Assembly: GCA_030653335.1 (NCBI GenBank)
Contig: JAURZP010000407.1
Span: forward strand, 1-20,643
DNA: 20,643 nucleotides
Origin: Methanoregula sp.
GTDB taxonomy: Archaea; Halobacteriota; Methanomicrobia; Methanomicrobiales; Methanospirillaceae
Direction of reading: 5' to 3'
Position 1 is the first letter of the stretch. Every line of letters begins with the position of its first letter. Positions 1 through 6,212 of this stretch are shown here, one piece after another. Made by a program: the position numbers and the translations under genes. The notes below the pieces were generated by a model. The model was not told where the DNA came from, ran no database searches, and saw only the letters and a program-made list of their open reading frames with translations.

Positions 1-99
1 GAGATCGATAACCGCGTTCTCGTCAATAAATGCGAGCGTGTTGCATTTGAAAGCGGAAAACATACCGCACTTCTCAACCGGGCCGGGGGTGCATCATGA
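1..99 (+). CDS. C-terminal end of a replication protein A (RPA)-like ssDNA-binding protein, partial
   Basis: Frame 1 is open from the window edge to a TGA at 97-99 and gives 32 residues. The segment reading IDNRVLVNKCERV resembles the last strands of an OB fold. The stop overlaps the ATG of the next gene (ATGA at 96-99), so the two are translationally coupled. Archaeal RPA genes are often followed by a COG3390-type RPA-associated protein, which is what follows here. RPA coats single-stranded DNA in replication and repair. The identity rests mostly on that context, because only the tail is visible; the 5' end lies outside the window. Confidence 0.6.
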   Translation, partial: EIDNRVLVNKCERVAFESGKHTALLNRAGGAS

Positions 100-698
100 G
101 CACGCCCGCACACGAGATGGGAAGGAAGGATGCATCATTCGAACGCGAACCGGCACGAAGGGTTTTTGCAAGCGAGCTGCGGGAATGCCGGTACCAGTTC
201 AAGGATGGCGAAGACGAGAAGAGCCCGACATTTGTCCTGCTCCCGACCGGAGAGCGCTGCAACCGGATCTTCATAGTAGGTACACTCACCGAAAAACAGC
301 GGCAGGGTGACCAGAACATGTTCTATCGCGGAAGGGTAGTAGACCCGACCGGGACCTTCTTTATCATGGCCGGCAGTTACCAGCCCGAGGCCATGCAGCA
401 GCTGGCAAAGATCGAGACACCGGCCTTTGTAGCAGTCATTGGCAAACCGAGCGTGTACCGGAAGGATGAGGCGAGTGCACCCATGGTGTCGGTCCGTGTG
501 GAATCAATAAATATCGTGGACAAGGAGACCCGGGATCTCTGGATACTCGACACAGCTGAACGCACGCTTGACCGGATTGAGGCATTTGCTGTAGGTACTG
601 CACCGGATGTACTAAAGGCAAAGGAGCAGTATCCCACGATCGATCCAGTGACATTCAGAAAGATTGCGTACGATGCACTGGCACAGATCAAGATCTAA
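96..698 (+). CDS. RPA-associated OB-fold protein (COG3390 type)
   Basis: This 200-aa protein has a central OB-like region (about residues 55-135) with strands such as RIFIVGTLTEK, MFYRGRVVDPTGTFFIMAG and TPAFVAVIGKPSV. It resembles the small RPA family proteins that archaea encode next to the large ssDNA-binding subunit; in haloarchaea such proteins form complexes with RPA. The C-terminal part (about 145-200) is charged and probably helical, as expected of a partner-binding tail. Its ATG overlaps the TGA of the upstream RPA gene by 4 nt, so stoichiometric co-translation is likely. An oligo-T tract directly follows the TAA. The fold assignment is by pattern only. The role as RPA partner is inferred from the gene pair and known family behaviour. 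Confidence 0.75.
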   Translation: MSTPAHEMGRKDASFEREPARRVFASELRECRYQFKDGEDEKSPTFVLLPTGERCNRIFIVGTLTEKQRQGDQNMFYRGRVVDPTGTFFIMAGSYQPEAMQQLAKIETPAFVAVIGKPSVYRKDEASAPMVSVRVESINIVDKETRDLWILDTAERTLDRIEAFAVGTAPDVLKAKEQYPTIDPVTFRKIAYDALAQIKI

Positions 699-701
699 TC
701 C

Positions 702-709
702 TTTTTTTT
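702..709 (+). terminator. Oligo-T terminator after the RPA genes
   Basis: Eight T residues begin 3 nt after the TAA of the RPA-associated gene. There is no strong hairpin, which is usual for archaeal intrinsic termination. Confidence 0.55.
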
Positions 710-806
710 ATGAGCAAGCGCCGTTCACCAGCCTTTCAAGCCACCCGATAATTTCGTCAGGGCGAGAGAAAACAGCATACAGAAAAAAACCCGGGCACCC
801 CTCCAT
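708..806 (-). CDS. Possible 32-aa small protein downstream of the DUF234 ATPase
   Basis: A minus-strand ORF starts with ATG at 806-804 and ends with TAA at 710-708. It lies 23 nt after the stop of the ATPase gene on the same strand. A GAGGT sequence (811-815 region) sits about 8 nt before the ATG, a plausible ribosome-binding site. The peptide has a hydrophobic start (GFFLYAVF) and then an amphipathic stretch, RPDEIIGWLERLVNG, with two cysteines. I recognise no family. It could be a small partner of the ATPase, the tail of a decayed gene, or chance. The codon pattern looks protein-like, but 33 codons is too short to be sure. Confidence 0.35.
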   Translation of the reverse strand: MEGCPGFFLYAVFSRPDEIIGWLERLVNGACS

Positions 807-829
807 CGCGACCGACCTCTTTTTTACCA

Positions 830-2188
830 TCAGGACTCTTCTAAGTCAGCGCTGTCAAAAACAAGATAACCATCTTCCCGCAACCTTACCTTCCCTTCAA
901 TTGTCCCGGCAGAGAACAGCGCGTACTTCCGGTGGCGGTACTGGTCGGCACGCACGAGCTTTGACTTTGTTTTTAAGAGGGCGAGGAGTTTTTTAGCCTG
1001 CTGAAGACTGACATCCCCCCATTTGCATTCGCCAAAGATAACGGTGGATGAAGTATCGTCTGTCGCCACGAGATCGATCTCGTCCCCCTTATACCACCAG
1101 TGGCCGGTACGGTATCCCGGCAGGACAATTGCAGCATACTCGTTTCGCACGAACGCCTCGAACTGCCTGCCGAAGAACGGGTTGAGATCCGGAAGAACGG
1201 AACCGGGATGCCCGGTCTCGATCTCCTGTCGGCGCGGGAAGACATAGCAGTACCAGAAATCAAAGACCCGGTCCCGGATGAGGTATATCGCCTTGCGGGA
1301 ATTACCCATGAGCGGCACCTCTTTTTCCACAAGCCCCAACCGGATCATGGATTCGAGGTACGGGTACACGTGGCGGGTATCGAGACCGCAGAACTGCGCA
1401 ATCGCAGTCGGAGCGGTGTTGCCAAGCGCAATCGCATGGAGGACGGACTGGTAAATTTTAAGCTCCCGGAACTCCTGCGAGAGGATAAAGTATGGTTCGT
1501 GGTAAAAGTACCCGTAGCGGTTGAAAAATTCGGTTGTGTAAAACGAGTCGCAATCCTCATACGCGCCAGCCTTGAGAAGATACTCCGGCACCCCGCCGAT
1601 CGAAAGGTACACTTTCAGGACCTCAGGGAACGTGAAATGGAAAAACCTCCTCGCATCGGAAAACCTTAACGGCCCTAACAGCAGGTCACGCGTTCTCCGG
1701 CCATAGAGCGGGGATGTGGACGAGAGGGCAAGATCGCTCATGAGCGAGAGTATCGAGCCTGAGAGAAGAAGGCACCAGTCAGAGCCGGTGATACTACGGT
1801 CCCAGGCTTTCTGGAGCGCAGAAAGAACAGAGGGGTCGTTTCTTATCAGGTACGTAAACTCGTCAATTACAAGGTACGTCCTCTTGTCCAGCGGTTTTTG
1901 TGCGAGATAGGTAAAGAGCTGATCCCATGTCCTGATATCCAGCTCAGCGAGGAGGGGATCGCCAAAATACTCCGCGCACCGGCTCTTGAGCTGCGCGATT
2001 TGGATATGCGGGGATGCGTCCTCTGCGATATAGAGTATGCCGGGCTTGTCCCGGATGAATTCATCGATGAGCCGGGTCTTTCCGATCCGCCGCCGGCCAT
2101 AGAGGATGATGAGCCGGCCCCCGGAATCCTGCCATTCACGCTCCAGCAGGGCACGCTCTTCCTCGCGGTCGATAAACTCTCTAATCAT
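830..2188 (-). CDS. Archaeal AAA ATPase with C-terminal DUF234 nuclease-like domain
   Basis: This 452-aa protein begins MIREFIDREEERALLE, the usual opening of the archaeal ATPase family COG1672. Walker A is GRRRIGKT (31-38), Walker B is YLVIDE (105-110), and LLSGS follows as a sensor-like motif. About 240-310 looks like a winged helix (TAPTAIAQFCGLDTRHVYPYLESM). The C-terminal DUF234 region keeps a PD-(D/E)XK-like set: GDEIDLVA (E370, D372) and GECKW (E387, K389). The cellular role of the family is not established; defence or mobile-element links are proposed. The ATG has no Shine-Dalgarno sequence but has a TATA-like box about 28 nt upstream, so the mRNA is probably leaderless. Two copies of a palindromic motif cover the promoter and start codon, suggesting autoregulation. 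Confidence 0.88.
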   Translation of the reverse strand: MIREFIDREEERALLEREWQDSGGRLIILYGRRRIGKTRLIDEFIRDKPGILYIAEDASPHIQIAQLKSRCAEYFGDPLLAELDIRTWDQLFTYLAQKPLDKRTYLVIDEFTYLIRNDPSVLSALQKAWDRSITGSDWCLLLSGSILSLMSDLALSSTSPLYGRRTRDLLLGPLRFSDARRFFHFTFPEVLKVYLSIGGVPEYLLKAGAYEDCDSFYTTEFFNRYGYFYHEPYFILSQEFRELKIYQSVLHAIALGNTAPTAIAQFCGLDTRHVYPYLESMIRLGLVEKEVPLMGNSRKAIYLIRDRVFDFWYCYVFPRRQEIETGHPGSVLPDLNPFFGRQFEAFVRNEYAAIVLPGYRTGHWWYKGDEIDLVATDDTSSTVIFGECKWGDVSLQQAKKLLALLKTKSKLVRADQYRHRKYALFSAGTIEGKVRLREDGYLVFDSADLEES

Positions 2189-2210
2189 GATTAGTACTAA
2201 TCACGATTAG
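2181..2210 (-). promoter_or_regulatory. Tandem palindromic operator candidate over the ATPase start codon
   Basis: CTAATCATGATTAG at 2181-2194 is a perfect 14-bp palindrome that contains the start codon. CTAATCACGATTAG at 2197-2210 is a second copy, imperfect only at its centre. Centres are 16 bp apart. Both lie between the TATA-like box and the first codons, so a bound dimer pair would block transcription start. The binding protein is unknown; the ATPase itself has a winged-helix-like segment. Confidence 0.55.
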
Positions 2211-2220
2211 GATTATTAAT
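2211..2220 (-). promoter_or_regulatory. TATA-like box of the DUF234 ATPase gene
   Basis: On the minus strand this reads ATTAATAATC. Its centre is about 28 nt before the A of the ATG at 2188, the distance expected for a leaderless archaeal transcript. Confidence 0.5.
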
Positions 2221-2440
2221 GTGTCGCTGGTTAGGGGGTATTGGAATCCTAAAAAAACCAGATCCTTCTCAAATCACCGGTCCTTTAAAAGACACAGGGT
2301 TGCTCTGTCCCTCTCCGACGGTGGGCCCGTGCCCCGGCATCGGCCATTTTCCTGAATATGTGAAAAAAACCGTACACTTTTACACACTTTTTCAAAATAC
2401 GTTCTTTCCGCGATATTAAGGCCAAACGGAGCGTTTTGGT

Positions 2441-2825
2441 GCCGATTGAAAAACGCTAATGTACGCTAATGGGAGGCAAAACTCGAAGGGGGCTGGATAG
2501 GTAGCACGGTCAAAGTGAAAAGAACCCCTGTTTTTGGGATCGATCATTCCGACCCGTGACTCTGGGAGACCTGCACTCCGCCAAACCCATTTCTCCGTCG
2601 TAGACCCTCTATCAGTGAAGGGATCCGGGTACCAATTCCGGCGCAAATCCACCCTATTCCGGCACACGCATTTCTAAAAACTTCAGAATGAGCCCCGTTA
2701 GGCTGAATTCGGCTTATTTCGGGCTCAAAAATGTACGCTAATAGACGCGTTTGGCTGGCAGATCTCTTGTCAGATGGGCTAAAGTAGGTGGAAAATGAAA
2801 GGAAGGCCTGTTTTGGGGGTCAAAG
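2441..2825. repeat. Pair of diverged repeats headed by GTACGCTAAT
   Basis: GTACGCTAAT occurs at 2461-2470 and 2733-2742, each preceded by an A-rich run. The first copy has an extra adjacent ACGCTAAT (2453-2460). About 55-63 nt further on, both copies carry TGAAAaGaA.-type sequence followed by CCTGTTTT and a G-run (2528-2537 and 2807-2817). Copies are about 272-280 bp apart, so the unit is clearly diverged. Its nature is unknown. Confidence 0.4.
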
Positions 2826-2850
2826 CGAATAACACTCACGTATGACACAG

Positions 2851-2873
2851 ACGTAAATTTTACGTATATTTAC
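2851..2873. promoter_or_regulatory. TTTACG palindrome cluster
   Basis: ACGTAAA and TTTACGT form a perfect 7-bp inverted repeat with a 1-nt spacer (2851-2865). A further TTTACG follows at about 2869-2874. It is AT-rich and sits in a gene-free zone, so it could be an operator or part of the surrounding repeat. No target gene is close: the radical SAM gene starts about 330 bp later. Confidence 0.3.
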
Positions 2874-3151
2874 GGACCCCTTGTTCATGCAAATACTCCA
2901 GGAGTTTTCGATCAAAGTGTGGTTGAAAATTTTCAGGCAGGGTCAGCTAAATTTTTCCGGGCTTGGTCTCACCCGGACCAGTGTGAGGGGACTGGGTTCA
3001 ACCATGCGCACTATAGGGACAACAATACTCGAAATTTTTGTGCCGGGGTCCAGCCGGGAATTTCCGGCAAGGCCCCCCGTCCCTGCTGAAAGCCGGGGAC
3101 TGGTCGGTCTCGCGCGAGGGGAGCAGAGACGAAGGCCGTGTGGGGATGTTG

Positions 3152-3192
3152 TTATAATAAACAGTAGTAATTTTATTACAAAGAACCCGGAG
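3152..3192 (+). promoter_or_regulatory. Promoter and ribosome-binding site of the radical SAM gene
   Basis: A TATA-like TTATAATAAA lies at 3152-3161, about 40 nt before the start codon. GGAG at 3189-3192 is 8 nt from the ATG at 3201 and supports that start. Confidence 0.5.
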
Positions 3193-3200
3193 ATTTTGTC

Positions 3201-4115
3201 ATGATAACGCAGGTCCATTTCATTTTGACATATATGTGCACATTAGAATGCGAGCACTGTTTCGTCTGTAGCAGCCCGTCTTCTGAGGGTACGTTCACAC
3301 CCGGTCAGATTTCTGCAGCACTCGATCAAACGGATAAACTGGGAACCGTGGACACGGTGTACTTTGAAGGCGGAGAACCATTCCTCTTCTATCCCGTGCT
3401 TCTCGATGCAGTCCGGCAAGCCAGGAACCGGGGATATAAAGTCGGTATCGTAACGAACGGCTACTTTGCCACATCCGAAGAGAACGCCCGGTTCTTCCTT
3501 GCGCCATTGGGAGAACTCGGGATTGCAGATATGAGCATCAGCGATGATGTCTTCCATTACGAGAACCAAAAGGAGAATCCAGCTCGTCGTGCTTCTGCGG
3601 CGGCAACGGCCCTTGGCATGCCGACAGCGATCCTCGCACTCGACCCCGGGGCATCGGGCCCGGAGATAAAGGGTACTCCCCGGGAAGAGAAGACGGGAGT
3701 TGTGACAGAAGGAGGCATCATGTTCCGTGGACGGGCTGCAGAAAAACTGAGCCCGAATGCCGTTACAATAGACTGGGAACAATTCACAAGATGTCCTTAC
3801 GAAGATCTAAAAAATCCCTCAAGGATGCATGTGGATTCATTTGGCAATCTCCAGATCTGCCAGGGGATCTCTTTAGGAAACATCTGGAAACATCCATTAG
3901 ACGAACTGGTCCGGACATATTCCCCATCTTCGCACCCGATCTGCGGGCCGCTCGTTGAGGGTGGACCGGCTCAGCTTGCCCGTGTGCTTGGGTATACTCC
4001 CCCGGCAGGTGTGGCAGATGCCTGTCACCTCTGTTATCTTGCACGGAAGTCATGCCGGAGCAGGTACTTAGAAATCCTGGGGCCGACGCAGGTGTATTGT
4101 GATGGCGGAACCTGA
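3201..4115 (+). CDS. Radical SAM protein with SPASM/twitch-like C-terminal cysteines
   Basis: The 304-aa protein has the CX3CX2C cluster motif at C13, C17 and C20, which binds the [4Fe-4S] that cleaves S-adenosylmethionine. GGEP (57-60) and IVTNGYF follow as further radical SAM core motifs. The C-terminal third has C198, then G215-X4-C220, C248, CX2CX6C at C275/C278/C285 and C300. This resembles the auxiliary-cluster pattern of SPASM or twitch domains, common in enzymes acting on peptides and cofactors. The substrate is unknown. GGAG 8 nt upstream fixes the start. A possible 29-aa ORF and an MFS exporter gene follow on the same strand. The enzyme class is clear; the SPASM assignment is moderate. 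Confidence 0.85.
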   Translation: MITQVHFILTYMCTLECEHCFVCSSPSSEGTFTPGQISAALDQTDKLGTVDTVYFEGGEPFLFYPVLLDAVRQARNRGYKVGIVTNGYFATSEENARFFLAPLGELGIADMSISDDVFHYENQKENPARRASAAATALGMPTAILALDPGASGPEIKGTPREEKTGVVTEGGIMFRGRAAEKLSPNAVTIDWEQFTRCPYEDLKNPSRMHVDSFGNLQICQGISLGNIWKHPLDELVRTYSPSSHPICGPLVEGGPAQLARVLGYTPPAGVADACHLCYLARKSCRSRYLEILGPTQVYCDGGT

Positions 4116-4143
4116 CCCTGATATCAGATGACAGGGAGATGAG

Positions 4144-4233
4144 ATGGAGCCGCATGTTGTTCAGGATTACGATATCGCTATTTATGGCTGCCAATATTTG
4201 AAAAGATTCAAGAACCAGCGCGGAGCAAGATAA
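4144..4233 (+). CDS. Possible 29-aa peptide between radical SAM and exporter genes
   Basis: ATG at 4144 is preceded by GGGAG (4134-4138) with a 5-nt spacer, a better ribosome-binding site than the following MFS gene has. The peptide starts MEPHVVQDYDIAIYGCQYL, contains one cysteine and three tyrosines, and ends in a basic tail (KRFKNQRGAR). It ends 13 nt before the MFS start. I recognise no family. Context (SPASM-like radical SAM enzyme before, exporter after) would suit a modified-peptide precursor, but that is inference, and short ORFs like this also arise by chance. Confidence 0.3.
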   Translation: MEPHVVQDYDIAIYGCQYLKRFKNQRGAR

Positions 4234-4246
4234 GATACAAGATACC

Positions 4247-5689
4247 GTGTCCGGCCCGCCCCCGCTCCTCGAATCACCATCCCGTCAGCGTCTTTTTGTC
4301 TTCCTCATCTCGATCGCCTCGTTCATGGGGACCCTCGATTCCACCATTGTCAATATCTCACTCCCCACCATCGCGGATTACTATGGTACAAGCATCACCC
4401 TCGTCTCATGGATCCCGATTGCGTACCTGCTCGCACTCGCATCGGCACTTATCGCGTTCGGGCGCTTTGCCAACATTCACGGATATCGGAAGGTCTACAT
4501 ATCGGGGTTTTTAGTCTTTACAATCGCATCGCTCCTCTGCGCCATCTCCCCATCCATCCAGATCCTGATCGGGTGCCGCATCATCCAGGGTCTCGGGGCA
4601 GCAATGCTCCAGGCTATCGGAGGGGCGATGATCGCTATCTATCTTCCCGGTCGGATCCGGGGGTGGGCGCTTGGCATGCTCTCTACGTTTGCGGCGATTG
4701 GTGTGGCAGTCGGACCGGTTCTTGGGGGCTATCTCACCGAATACTTAAGCTGGCACTGGATTTTTTTAGTAAATATTCCGGTTGGAATCTGTGCAATCCT
4801 GCTCGGCAGGATGGTCATCCCGAACGACCAACCGGATAAAAAGGTACGTGGGGCATTCGATCTGACGGGGGCGGGACTGCTCTTCGTTGCACTGGGAGCG
4901 TTCATTTTTACCATATCCATGGGAAGGAGTCTTGGGTATACTTCACCGGTCATCCTCTCGGCGGCAACCCTTTTCATTCTCGGGACCGCTGCATTCCTGT
5001 ACCGTGAATCGCGTGTTCCGGATCCGCTTATACGTCTCACGCTTTTTAAAAACAGGGATTACACACTCGGCAATACCGGGCTCCTGTGCGTATTTATCCT
5101 CTATCTTGGGACAAGCTTCCTCATGCCGTTCTATCTCGAGCAGGGGAGGGGATTTTCCACAAACATATCAGGGCTTTTCATGCTGGTGCCTGCAGTTGCA
5201 CTGATCGCGACATCCGTTATTGCCGGTAGGATCTCTGACCGGATAGGTTCCCGGATTCTCTGCATTGCAGCCGGCCTCTGTTTTGCCTGTGCAATGTTCC
5301 TCTTCACAACACTCAGCGTACATTCGCCCATCGTTATCGTAGTGATCTACCTGCTCCTGTTCGGGTGCTCGGGCGGCCTTTTTATCGCCCCGAACTTCAG
5401 GCTCTTAATGAGTCATGCCCCGCAGGGTGAAGAGGGTCTGATATCCAGTATAGCAATGACGGTCAGGAACACCGGTGCTGCCATCGGTGTTGCGCTCTTT
5501 TCAATGCTTTTTATTCTGGCTGCAGGTACGGCTTCAGTCGATTCCATACTAAGTGTCACTCAACAGGATGCCGGGTTCCATCTCGCATTCCTCTTCGGGT
5601 TTGCCGTATCGCTTGTTATCCTTGTATCGGCATTTTTCTCACACGAGAGAGAGGAAATGGGTAGACCAGAAACAAAAGGGGCGGAATAA
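4247..5689 (+). CDS. MFS multidrug-type exporter, DHA2 (EmrB/QacA) family, 14 TM
   Basis: The 480-aa length and hydrophobic pattern fit the 14-helix DHA2 drug:H+ antiporters. The TM1 motif LDSTIVNISLPTIA (30-43), a motif-A-like loop GRFANIHGYRK (72-82), R111 in GCRIIQGLGAAML, and motif C in GPVLGGYLTEYLSWHWIF (156-173) are all present. Members export hydrophobic compounds, drugs or natural products across the cytoplasmic membrane; the substrate cannot be read from sequence. The start is GTG and no strong ribosome-binding site precedes it. It lies on the same strand as the radical SAM gene with a 131-nt gap. The frame stays open for 45 codons after the TAA, but that extension has no start and matches nothing I know. 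Confidence 0.88.
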   Translation: MSGPPPLLESPSRQRLFVFLISIASFMGTLDSTIVNISLPTIADYYGTSITLVSWIPIAYLLALASALIAFGRFANIHGYRKVYISGFLVFTIASLLCAISPSIQILIGCRIIQGLGAAMLQAIGGAMIAIYLPGRIRGWALGMLSTFAAIGVAVGPVLGGYLTEYLSWHWIFLVNIPVGICAILLGRMVIPNDQPDKKVRGAFDLTGAGLLFVALGAFIFTISMGRSLGYTSPVILSAATLFILGTAAFLYRESRVPDPLIRLTLFKNRDYTLGNTGLLCVFILYLGTSFLMPFYLEQGRGFSTNISGLFMLVPAVALIATSVIAGRISDRIGSRILCIAAGLCFACAMFLFTTLSVHSPIVIVVIYLLLFGCSGGLFIAPNFRLLMSHAPQGEEGLISSIAMTVRNTGAAIGVALFSMLFILAAGTASVDSILSVTQQDAGFHLAFLFGFAVSLVILVSAFFSHEREEMGRPETKGAE

Positions 5690-5811
5690 ATCATAAAAAA
5701 GCCAAACCCCCGGCCAACCAAATCCCCAATCACCCTCATCAGCATCATCTCCGCCATCGGGATCTGTGACGCAGTCGCCATACTGAACAAAAAGAGTGAC
5801 TTAAACAAACC

Positions 5812-5819
5812 TTTTTTTT
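5812..5819 (+). terminator. Oligo-T tract downstream of the MFS gene
   Basis: Eight T residues lie about 120 nt after the MFS stop, a possible end of that transcript. Confidence 0.35.
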
Positions 5820-5837
5820 GGCCGTGATGCCTTTGTC

Positions 5838-6085
5838 GTGATCTTCAAAATCGTATCAATAAATGTCGATACCAAAGAGATGCCGGGCGGGATGCCATTC
5901 ATCCTGCCTGTTCTGCGGGAACTGCCGGAGTATTTCGCTCTGTCTTCACTTGCAGATGAGAGGGTCTGCCGGCCAGAACACCAGCCCCCAAAGACTGCTG
6001 TGCTTGTGGCACTGGCAGCAGCCATGAGTGCAGGGGCAGAAATACGGCATTAAGGTGCACATCAGTGCCGCAGCAAAAGAAGGAG
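5838..6085 (+). pseudogene. Remnant of an AhpD / carboxymuconolactone decarboxylase-like gene
   Basis: The plus-strand frame from GTG 5838 reads PVLRELPEYFALSSLADERV and then PPKTAVLVALAAAMSAGAE, which matches the family pattern 'leader, LxPKTxELVALAAAxAxGxE'. Just where the family has its ECCxKVHI-type segment, the frame hits TAA (6051-6053). KVHISAAAKEG continues in the shifted frame at about 6052-6085, so a 1-nt insertion or 2-nt loss has broken it. The redox cysteine pair is gone and the C-terminal half is missing. Intact members are peroxidase-like or decarboxylase proteins. The assignment is from remembered family patterns; frameshift and truncation are visible directly. Confidence 0.6.
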
Positions 6086-6086
6086 A

Positions 6087-6188
6087 ATGCCGGGCAACCC
6101 CTTCAAAGATATAACGGTAACAGAAAGAGTGGATTTTGTGATGAAGGGTGGAACAGTCACCAGAAGAGATGGGGTTCCCGGGTTGTAA
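6087..6188 (+). pseudogene. Remnant of an amidohydrolase 3' end
   Basis: The frame ending at TAA 6186-6188 reads NPFKDITVTERVDFVMKGGT and then VTRRDG. This matches the usual C-terminus of amidohydrolases of the imidazolonepropionase/dihydroorotase superfamily ('NPLxDIxVLExVxFVMKGGxV'). Only about 30 residues survive, joined directly to the AhpD-like remnant in another frame. No metal-binding motifs remain, so it cannot be active. Confidence 0.5.
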
Positions 6189-6212
6189 CATTCCTTATGA
6201 AAGAAGAAGAAC

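Larger units (their letters stand above)
2221..3150. other. Long stretch without a convincing gene; repeats and palindromes
   Basis: No ORF here looks like a protein: the open frames (for example 2219-2419, 2416-2667 and 2881-3204) have low-complexity or unfamiliar translations and no ribosome-binding sites. The stretch does hold structure: two diverged copies of a segment headed by GTACGCTAAT (listed separately), the TTTACG-rich palindrome at 2851-2865, and a GC-rich part at 3050-3135 with the palindrome CTCGCGCGAG (3109-3118). It may carry decayed sequence or an unrecognised RNA. I see no tRNA cloverleaf. Confidence 0.5.

Noticed and set aside
1100..1669. 189-codon plus-strand open frame
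   Set aside because: It is antisense to the conserved ATPase gene, whose Walker and nuclease-like motifs settle the coding strand.
2940..3010. GGTTCAACC, resembling a tRNA T-loop
   Set aside because: No matching acceptor, D or anticodon stems could be found around it.
2881..3204. 107-codon plus-strand open frame before the radical SAM gene
   Set aside because: The translation looks unlike a protein, has no ribosome-binding site, and overlaps a GC-rich palindromic region and the real promoter.
5690..5827. 45 codons open in frame after the MFS stop, with a hydrophobic stretch (ITLISIISAIGI)
   Set aside because: There is no start codon and no family likeness; the MFS protein is already full length, so read-through or a lost extension is not supported.
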